From JACVRW01 sp963825345 (lineage in GTDB: Bacteria > Actinomycetota > Thermoleophilia > Solirubrobacterales > Thermoleophilaceae), in the NCBI GenBank assembly GCA_963825345.1, contig CAWGSQ010000002.1, positions 248,001 through 312,000 of the forward strand: a DNA stretch of 64,000 bases, in the 5' to 3' direction. Position numbers and translations under genes: made by a program. The notes under the pieces are model-generated. The model did not search any database, was not told the origin of the DNA, and was given only the letters and a program-made list of their open reading frames with translations. Positions 58,359-64,000 of this stretch are shown one piece after another (within the stretch, counting starts at the first letter, position 1; every line of letters starts with the position of its first letter).

Positions 58359-59069
58359 TTGTCTCTCCAGCATCAAGTCCGCCCCAACCACCTCCGGCCC
58401 ACCGCCGAGCTGGCCGACCGGGTGCTGCTGCCGGGCGACCCAGGGCGTGCTCTCGCGGTGGCCCAGGTGCTGCTCGACACGCCGCCGAGGATGTTCAACC
58501 ACGCGCGTGGACTATGGGGCTACACGGGCACCGCGTCCGACGGCGAGCTGCTGACCGTGCAGGCCACGGGCATGGGCGGTCCGAGCGCGGCGATCGTCTG
58601 CGAGGAGCTGATCGCCCTAGGCGCCACCCGGCTCGTCCGGATCGGCACCTGCGGCGCGCTCGATCCCGAGCTCGAGCTGGGGACCCTGCTCGCCGCCGCA
58701 TCGGTCCTCCCCGCCGACGGCACGAGCGCGGCCCTCGGCGCCGACGCCCCGCTCGAGCCCGACCCCGAACTGCTCGAGCGGCTGGTGGCGGCCGGTGCGC
58801 GCCCGGCCACGATCGCGACGAGCGACCTCTTCTACGACCCGCGTGACGAGGCCGCCGCCGGATGGATCGAGCAGGGCGCGCTCGCAGTCGAGATGGAGGC
58901 GGCCACGATCTTCCAGATCGCCGAGCGCCGCGGCGTGTCCGCCGCCTGCGTCCTCGGTGTCTCCGACGCGCCGTCCTCGAACGGCTCACGGCGGATGGAC
59001 CCGGACGAGCTGGAGCGGCTGGGCGTGCGCGTGGGCGAGGCCGGCTACGCGGCGCTCAGGAGTCCGTGA
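58359..59069 (+). CDS. Nucleoside phosphorylase (NP-I, DeoD/uridine-phosphorylase type)
   Basis: The 236-residue enzyme has VLLPGDPGRALAVAQVLL, TVQATGMGGPSAAIVCEEL, RIGTCGALDPELELGTLL and ALAVEMEAATIFQIAERRG, the NP-I hexameric pattern. It cleaves purine nucleosides or uridine; the substrate is not decided. The start is uncertain: TTG at 58359 is the best in-frame codon, with no clear ribosome site. It lies outside the nucleoside operon, so it is a second phosphorylase of another type. The end overlaps the convergent coiled-coil gene by 14 nt. Confidence 0.85.
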   Translation: MSLQHQVRPNHLRPTAELADRVLLPGDPGRALAVAQVLLDTPPRMFNHARGLWGYTGTASDGELLTVQATGMGGPSAAIVCEELIALGATRLVRIGTCGALDPELELGTLLAAASVLPADGTSAALGADAPLEPDPELLERLVAAGARPATIATSDLFYDPRDEAAAGWIEQGALAVEMEAATIFQIAERRGVSAACVLGVSDAPSSNGSRRMDPDELERLGVRVGEAGYAALRSP

Positions 59070-59502
59070 CGGTGAGGCGCTCCTGCGCGCGCGGCATGGG
59101 CTCCTCGCCCGGAGCCACGAGCGCCGACAGGGCGGCGAGGTCGCGGCTCATCTCGTCGAGCCGGGCCTCGATCCTGGCGAGGCGCTGGTCACCCGATGCC
59201 CCTGCAGCGCCGGCCACCCGCTCGTCGAGGCGGTCGATCGCGTCCTCGATTCCCTCGAGGCGCTGCGACACCGACCTCAGCCGGCGCGTCACGCGCTCGA
59301 TGTCGGCGGCCGACGGTAGGTTCAGTGCACCCATGGCAGCCTCCTGCGCCTGGACGGCCTTCTCGCGCGCCTCGAAGGCGCGGGCGATCGCGCCATTAAT
59401 GACCGGATTCGAGATCAGCTCCTCGGCGATCTTGCCGAGGGCCTCCTCACCCTGCCGGGAGAGGCGGTCGACGAAGCGCTCGTCCTGCTCTGGGGCCGCC
59501 AT
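59056..59502 (-). CDS. Coiled-coil protein, phasin-like
   Basis: The 148-residue product is all helical: RFVDRLSRQGEEALGKIAEE, then ISNPVINGAIARAFEAREKA and ADIERVTRRLRSVSQRLEGIEDAIDRLDERV, a heptad-patterned coiled coil, then a second short coil (RIEARLDEMSRDLAALSALV). It is soluble and acidic. It shares a general plan with the coiled-coil gene at 57893, but lacks the basic tail. No function can be given; granule or membrane surface binding is a guess. Confidence 0.65.
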   Translation of the reverse strand: MAAPEQDERFVDRLSRQGEEALGKIAEELISNPVINGAIARAFEAREKAVQAQEAAMGALNLPSAADIERVTRRLRSVSQRLEGIEDAIDRLDERVAGAAGASGDQRLARIEARLDEMSRDLAALSALVAPGEEPMPRAQERLTVTDS

Positions 59503-59885
59503 TGCGGCGCAGGGTACATCACGGCTTCTGAAGGGACCTCCGTCGGGGGTCTCAGGAGGTTACCCTAACCCTCGACTTGACCCTTATATACGTTTGAATA
59601 GCTCCTCCCAAGGAACATATGCCTCACCTGGACGATGCATAAGGCATTTGAGGGGTGTCCAGTCCGCGGGAGGGCGGTATTGAAGTTATGGGCAGGGCCG
59701 GTCGATACAACGACGAGATCTCGCATACCCGCCCTCGGGCGGATACCCCGTCCCGACCCCACGGTTCCCCGTTGCACAGCACAAAGCCCTCAAGTAGCGT
59801 TCAGGCCGCAGCAGGTGGCGAAAATTCGCGCGCCTCAACGCGCGGACGTCTGCGGCGTCCCGAGGGAGGACCTAGAACAGCAAGG
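59503..59885 (+). promoter_or_regulatory. Long leader of the three-domain wall hydrolase gene, with folding potential
   Basis: The 383 bp hold no gene. An AT-rich stretch near 59576-59600 (TTGACCCTTATATACG) may be a promoter. Two interleaved stems follow: ATGCCT (59619-59624) with AGGCAT (59642-59647) and CTGGAC (59628-59633) with GTCCAG (59657-59662), an H-type pseudoknot layout. A hairpin CCGCC-CTCG-GGCGG lies at about 59729-59742. I compared it with the c-di-AMP (ydaO) riboswitch often found before wall-hydrolase genes and did not see its conserved blocks. Confidence 0.45.
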
Positions 59886-62354
59886 ATGAAGACGCGCCGG
59901 GTAATCACCCTCCTGCTTGCAGCAGGCCTTCTTGCTGTGGCCGCGCTCACCGCGCTCAGCATCCCCGCGGCTGCCCAGACGCAGACGGTCTACGTGCGGC
60001 TGGCCGACGGCTCGGTCGTGCCCGTCACGGTTGACGTGCCGCCGGGCTCGTCGCTCGACGACATCCAGCTGCCCGGCACGCCGGTCCCCGCGCCCGCGCC
60101 GCCCACGCCGACCACACCCACCACGCCGACGACGCCGAACGTCCCGAAGCCACCCTCGACCGACAAGCCGGCGCCGGCCCCGCAGGAGGACAACGGGCCG
60201 AGCTCTGACGGCGGCTCGCCGCAGGAGCGCTCGGACTCCGGACGCAAGGTCAAGCGAAACAGCGACGGCACCCGCGAGCTCGTCGGCGAGGTCGAGGGTC
60301 GAGCTAAGGATGAGATCACCCGCGCGAAGCGCCGCGGCCGCCGCTCGCCCCTCCGTAACCCCGACGGCACTCCGACGCCGAGCAACCCCGGCTTCATCGA
60401 CGTGCTGCCCGGCCCCTCCACGGCCACCGGGGTCCCCAACTTCATGATCCGCAAGTTCCGCGTGCCGCCCTTCCTCCTGTCGATCTACCAGGCCGCCGGT
60501 ATCGAGTACGGCGTGCGCTGGGAGGTGCTCGCGGCAATCAACGAGATCGAGACGGACTACGGCCGCAACCTGAACGTGTCATCCGCCGGCGCCCTCGGCT
60601 GGATGCAGTTCATGCCGGCCACGTGGAAGATGTACGGGACGGACGCGAACAAGGATGGCCGCAAGGATCCGTTCAACCCCGTTGACGCGATCTTCTCCGC
60701 AGCCCGCTACCTCAAGGCCGCCAACTACGAGAACGACGTGCGCGCCGCGATCTGGGCCTACAACCACGCGGACTGGTACGTGGACTCGGTCCTCCTGCGC
60801 GCGCGGCTGATCGCCGGCGTCCCCGCCGACCTGATCGGCTCGCTCACCGGACTGACCGAGGGACGCTTCCCCGTCGTCGCGCGTGCACGGTACGCGGATG
60901 ACATCGCCGAGAAGCAGCTCCTCAAGCGCGTGAAGCAGGGCGAGAACGCCGCCAACGTCGTGGAGTCGGATGACTCCCGCCGCAGCATCGACATCTTCGC
61001 CAGCAAGGGCTCGCCCGTGGTCGCCGTGAACGACGGCGTGATCAAGAAGATCGGCAAGAACAAGAAGCTCGGCCGCCACGTCGTGCTCCAGGACGTCTAC
61101 GGCAACCGCTACACGTACGCCCACCTCGGAGAGGTCTCGCGCCTCTATCCGGTCCCGAAGAACGACACCGCCCCGGATCCGAACAGGACCGCCAGCGCGA
61201 TGAGCGCCAACGCCGACCCGGAGCCCGCCCAGCCCGCTTCGGCCGGCCGCCAGCTCGACGCCTCCGACAAGAAGGCGGAGCGCGACCGTGGCGGCGACGT
61301 ATCGGACTCCGCCACCCAGGCCTCCGCCCCGGTCAAGGAGCGCCTGTTCGCGCACCCCGACCTCCCGGGCTCGCGTGAGGCCGGCGGCCTCGAGCAGCAG
61401 CTCGACGCCGAGGCCCGCAAGAACGGCAAGTACGAGACCTACAAGAACTACTTCTCGCGCCCCTTCGGGCTCGACCCGAGCAAGGTTCGCCTGCGCCCGC
61501 TCAAGAAGGGCTCGCGCGTGATCGGCGGGACGATCATCGGCCGCATCGGCCGCACCGACCCGACCATGGCCTCCCACGTGGAGTTCTCGATCCGCCCGGC
61601 CGGCCGCGGCGCGCCGATCATCGACCCGAAGCCGATCCTCGACGGCTGGAAGCTGCTCGAGGCCACGGCGATCTACCGCGCCTCCGGCCGCAACGTCCTC
61701 TACGGCAAGGACAACGCCGGCGCCATGTCGATCGGCCAGATCATGCTGCTGCCGAAGCCGCTGCTCGAGAAGCGCGTCCTCTCGGACGAGCGCATCGAGA
61801 TCTACGAGTGCGGCCGTGACGACATCCGCTCCGGCCAGATCGACCGTCGCATACTCGCCTCGCTTGCATACCTCGCCGAGTCGGGCCTGAAGCCGGGCGT
61901 GACCTCGCTCAAGTGCGGCCACGGCTTCTACACCTCCTCGGGCAACGTCTCGCACCACTCGTCGGGCAACGCCGTCGACATCGCCACGGTGAACGGCATC
62001 CCGATCCTCGGCCACCAGGAGTCCGGCGGGATCACCGAGCAGACCGTGCGCAGACTGATGCAGCTGCAGGGCACGATGGCGCCCGCGCAGATCATCTCCC
62101 TGCTCGAGATCGGCGGGTCGACGTTCGCCATGGCCGACCACAACGACCACATCCACCTCGGCTTCCAGCCGATGTTCGGCGCGAACCGCAAGCTCGGCAA
62201 GCAGGCGCTCGCCGTGCTGGCGCCCGAGCAGTGGACGGACCTGATGTCGCGCCTGCGCGAGATCGACAACCCGGTCGTGCCGACCAAGCCGTCCAAGTAC
62301 TCCCTGCCCGCCAAGAAGAGCAAGCGCGCGAGCCGGGCCCACCAGGGCGAGTAG
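59886..62354 (+). CDS. Secreted three-domain cell-wall hydrolase: lytic transglycosylase, M23-like, M15-like
   Basis: The 822-residue protein has a signal peptide (ITLLLAAGLLAVAALTALSI), a Pro/Thr-rich linker (residues 65-100) and three enzyme-like domains. Residues about 190-330 form a MltB/SLT-type transglycosylase: AAINEIETDYGRN with probable catalytic Glu222, then SSAGALGWMQFMPATWKMYG. Residues about 365-600 form an M23 (LytM) fold whose first zinc His is gone (RRSIDIFASKGSPV); YAHLGE and ASHVEFSIRP remain, and about 120 residues are inserted. Residues about 640-800 form an M15-like peptidase: HHSSGNAVDIATV near 690 and NDHIHLGFQP near 752. It should act outside the cell on both glycan and peptide bonds. 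Confidence 0.88.
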   Translation: MKTRRVITLLLAAGLLAVAALTALSIPAAAQTQTVYVRLADGSVVPVTVDVPPGSSLDDIQLPGTPVPAPAPPTPTTPTTPTTPNVPKPPSTDKPAPAPQEDNGPSSDGGSPQERSDSGRKVKRNSDGTRELVGEVEGRAKDEITRAKRRGRRSPLRNPDGTPTPSNPGFIDVLPGPSTATGVPNFMIRKFRVPPFLLSIYQAAGIEYGVRWEVLAAINEIETDYGRNLNVSSAGALGWMQFMPATWKMYGTDANKDGRKDPFNPVDAIFSAARYLKAANYENDVRAAIWAYNHADWYVDSVLLRARLIAGVPADLIGSLTGLTEGRFPVVARARYADDIAEKQLLKRVKQGENAANVVESDDSRRSIDIFASKGSPVVAVNDGVIKKIGKNKKLGRHVVLQDVYGNRYTYAHLGEVSRLYPVPKNDTAPDPNRTASAMSANADPEPAQPASAGRQLDASDKKAERDRGGDVSDSATQASAPVKERLFAHPDLPGSREAGGLEQQLDAEARKNGKYETYKNYFSRPFGLDPSKVRLRPLKKGSRVIGGTIIGRIGRTDPTMASHVEFSIRPAGRGAPIIDPKPILDGWKLLEATAIYRASGRNVLYGKDNAGAMSIGQIMLLPKPLLEKRVLSDERIEIYECGRDDIRSGQIDRRILASLAYLAESGLKPGVTSLKCGHGFYTSSGNVSHHSSGNAVDIATVNGIPILGHQESGGITEQTVRRLMQLQGTMAPAQIISLLEIGGSTFAMADHNDHIHLGFQPMFGANRKLGKQALAVLAPEQWTDLMSRLREIDNPVVPTKPSKYSLPAKKSKRASRAHQGE

Positions 62355-62397
62355 GACCACGGCCACGCCCGGCGACCGCGAGGGCCCGTTCGGGTTC

Positions 62398-63177
62398 GTG
62401 CAGCTGGAGTTCGGCTTCCTGCTCGGACCGCCCGACGGCCGCTATCTGGTCCGCCCCGCGGCCGACGCGCTGGTGGAGTCCGTGCTGGTGCTGTCCACCG
62501 TTGGCGCGCCTCAGCGTGCGCGGCTCGGCTCGCGGCGGCCGCGACCGGTGGAGGACGCCGAGCCGGAACCTGTGCCGACTGCGCGCGCCACGGTCGTCTC
62601 GATCACTCCGCTTGCCTCCCCGGACGGCTGGCTCGCGGAGCTGGACGTCGATGCGGAGGTCGAGAGTGGGTTGGGCGTCCTGAACCGCGCCCTGCGCGCC
62701 CACCGTGTCGCGACCGCGGATCCCTACGTGTCCGAGGTGTCCCGCGAACGCGCCCTGGTGGTGCGGGTCGGTTACGGAAGCGGGGACGAGGTGGCCGACG
62801 GGCGCTTCGGTGAAGCCGTCGAGCTCCCGCGCGTTGCGGGCGGGCGCGTGAAGCGCTCGATGGAGGCGCCGGAGGAGCGCTTCGCCGCGCTGCTCGGCGG
62901 CCGCGAGGAGATCCACCCTGCCGAGGAGCTCGTGCTGAGGGCGCGAGCCGATCTGAACGCAGGACGGCCAGCCGAAGCGGCGCTGCAGTGCCGGGTGGCG
63001 ATCGAGGCCCTGCTAGCCGCAGGCGGCGCCGACGAGCTGACCTCCCATCGGGATGCCGTGGCCGCGGCGGCCAATGCGGCACTCGGCGGCGCGATGCCGG
63101 GGGAGCACACGGCCTTGCTCGAAGATGTGGTTATCGCGATGGAACGCGCCCTGAAGCGCCGCCGCCTCGGCGCCTAG
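62398..63177 (+). CDS. Uncharacterised protein
   Basis: A 259-residue product from the GTG at 62398, the only start codon in the frame after the preceding stop. The N-terminal part has FGFLLGPPDGRYLVRPAADA and strand-rich segments (TVVSITPLASPDGWLAELDV); the C-terminal part is helical, with EELVLRARADLNAGRPAEAALQCRVAIEAL, which looks like a tetratricopeptide-like helical pair. No signal peptide, membrane helix or named family. It follows the wall-hydrolase gene by 43 nt and overlaps the convergent sirtuin gene by 4 nt. Confidence 0.6.
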   Translation: MQLEFGFLLGPPDGRYLVRPAADALVESVLVLSTVGAPQRARLGSRRPRPVEDAEPEPVPTARATVVSITPLASPDGWLAELDVDAEVESGLGVLNRALRAHRVATADPYVSEVSRERALVVRVGYGSGDEVADGRFGEAVELPRVAGGRVKRSMEAPEERFAALLGGREEIHPAEELVLRARADLNAGRPAEAALQCRVAIEALLAAGGADELTSHRDAVAAAANAALGGAMPGEHTALLEDVVIAMERALKRRRLGA

Positions 63178-63929
63178 AGCGCAGCGAGGACCGCGCGCAG
63201 CTCGGTCACCACGTCGCCATCCAGCTTCACGTCTGCGTCGCCGTCGTAGGGCGTCGGGCCCTGGGTCACGAGCACCAGGCGGCCGCCGCCTCCGTGGGTG
63301 ATGGCGGGTAGGCCGGCCACCGGGTAGACCTCCAGGGAGGAGCCCACGCAGATCATCAGGTCGGCGTCCATCGCCAGCTGCTGGGCCTCGGCCAGCGCCT
63401 GCTCCGGCAGCAGCTCGCCGAACAGGACCACGTCGGGCTTCAGCGGCACCACGCATGCCTCGCACTGCGGCGCGCCCTCACTCGCGGCGAGCAGCTCGAC
63501 CACGCGCTCGATCGACACCCTCCCGCCGCACTCGAGGCAGACGCTCTTGTCGATCGACCCGTGCACCTCGATCAGGCGCTCGCTGCCGGCGAGCCGGTGC
63601 AGCCGGTCGATGTTCTGCGTGATCACCGCCCTCACCAGGCCCCGGCGCTCGAGCTCGGCCAGCGCGAGGTGAGCCTCGTTGGGCCGCTTGTCGGTGAGCG
63701 AAGCGAAGCGCTCGCCGTAGAAGCTCCAGAAGCGGTCCGGGTCGCGGCGCCACGCGTCGATGTGCGCGACCTCCATCGGATCGACCTTCTCCCACAGCCC
63801 CGTTCCCGGCGTGCGGAAGTCCGGGATCCCGGACGGCACCGAGATCCCGGCACCGGTGAGGACGACGGCGCGCTCAGCCTCGCGCAGCAGGCTCGCGACC
63901 TGCTCCGCGCCGGTGGATACGGCCCTCAC
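63174..63929 (-). CDS. cobB: Sir2-family NAD-dependent protein deacylase
   Basis: The 251-residue sirtuin has NAD-site motifs VVLTGAGISVPSGIPDFRT, VITQNIDRLHRLAG with catalytic His123 in LIEVHGSID, a zinc site of Cys131, Cys134 (CLECG) and Cys156, Cys159 (CEAC), and CVGSSLEVYPVAGLP. It removes acyl groups from lysines with NAD. The GTG start overlaps the stop of the enoyl-CoA hydratase gene as GTGA, a link that fits control of acyl-CoA enzymes. Confidence 0.93.
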   Translation of the reverse strand: MRAVSTGAEQVASLLREAERAVVLTGAGISVPSGIPDFRTPGTGLWEKVDPMEVAHIDAWRRDPDRFWSFYGERFASLTDKRPNEAHLALAELERRGLVRAVITQNIDRLHRLAGSERLIEVHGSIDKSVCLECGGRVSIERVVELLAASEGAPQCEACVVPLKPDVVLFGELLPEQALAEAQQLAMDADLMICVGSSLEVYPVAGLPAITHGGGGRLVLVTQGPTPYDGDADVKLDGDVVTELRAVLAAL

Positions 63930-64000
63930 TGGCCCTTGAACCGCGGCCGGCGCTTCGTGAGGAAGGCGGAGATGCCCTCCTTCGCGTCCTCGGAGCCGAA
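63926..64000 (-). CDS. Enoyl-CoA hydratase/isomerase, C-terminal fragment
   Basis: Only the last 24 residues are inside the window: SEDAKEGISAFLTKRRPRFK and GQ, then TGA. This is the usual C-terminus of crotonase-fold enoyl-CoA hydratases, in which the SEDAxEGxxAFxEKRxPxF phrase is typical. The catalytic part lies beyond the window. Its stop overlaps the start of the sirtuin gene, so the two genes are coupled. Confidence 0.8.
   Translation of the reverse strand, partial: FGSEDAKEGISAFLTKRRPRFKGQ

Noticed and set aside
59503..59885. c-di-AMP (ydaO-yuaA) riboswitch before the wall-hydrolase gene
   Set aside because: Genes of this kind often carry it in actinobacteria, but I could not find the conserved AGCTAACC-type block or the other constant segments. 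Only generic stems are visible.
60579..62366. 595-codon minus-strand open frame
   Set aside because: It lies entirely opposite the three-domain wall hydrolase, has no ribosome site or domain, and reflects codon bias.

Overview
The window is GC-rich bacterial DNA, densely coded, with many GTG/TTG starts and dozens of 1-4 nt start/stop overlaps. Gene content points to an actinobacterium of the class Thermoleophilia (Solirubrobacterales-like): group II truncated haemoglobin, several ECF sigma/anti-sigma pairs, class III cyclases, an AcrA1-type double reductase, a phosphatase/STAS module and many secreted cell-wall hydrolases. The assignment is inference from gene content; no rRNA or tRNA gene was found.

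Layout. 0-8 kb: end of one PDZ protease, a second HtrA-like protease, truncated haemoglobin, NlpC/P60 lipoprotein with a DUF1244 gene, a small repeat membrane protein with a ferredoxin, a SRPBCC protein, an ECF sigma factor with a frameshifted membrane partner, a class III cyclase and an M15-like secreted peptidase. 8-11.2 kb: ALDH-SDR pair divergent from an alpha/beta hydrolase across a 51-bp gap holding a perfect palindrome. 11.2-20.2 kb: SpoIIE-type phosphatase plus STAS, M23 peptidase, PhzF protein, VOC protein, a sigma/zinc-anti-sigma fusion divergent from a secreted Cys-repeat protein, and an S58 peptidase. 20.2-26.3 kb: a 22-residue membrane microprotein, a trypsin-like protease divergent from a P450 across a perfect CRP-type site, then a cyclopropane synthase, a GDSL lipase and an alpha/beta hydrolase; four genes here carry eight apparent +1 shifts, which looks like a local sequence-quality problem. 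26.2-33 kb: DEAD helicase, desaturase, PspC, AzlCD, MmsA, SPFH/NfeD. 33-38 kb: sulfatase-fold protein, broken XRE and MarR regulators, tandem palindromic repeats, HD-GYP protein, ECF sigma/membrane partner.

38-49.5 kb is the most coherent block: one long minus-strand operon for nucleoside uptake and salvage (CYTH-cytidine deaminase fusion, purine nucleoside phosphorylase, thymidine phosphorylase, adenosine deaminase, BMP-type lipoprotein, ABC ATPase, two permeases, and a 572-residue uncharacterised protein), with uracil phosphoribosyltransferase divergent at its head. 49.6-59.5 kb: tilS, a MerR-cyclase fusion, a two-domain fatty acyl reductase, a secreted beta-propeller/PKD protein, an acyltransferase-epimerase pair, coiled-coil proteins and a second nucleoside phosphorylase. 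59.5-64 kb: a three-domain cell-wall hydrolase behind a long structured leader, a protein of unknown function, a sirtuin and the end of an enoyl-CoA hydratase.

The strongest leads are the CYTH-cytidine deaminase fusion, the uncharacterised terminal gene of the nucleoside operon, a three-copy palindromic repeat family (GACCGTCC-N31-GGAC), a hairpin placing the ribosome site of the sigma/anti-sigma fusion in its loop, and the consensus CRP site at 21326-21341.
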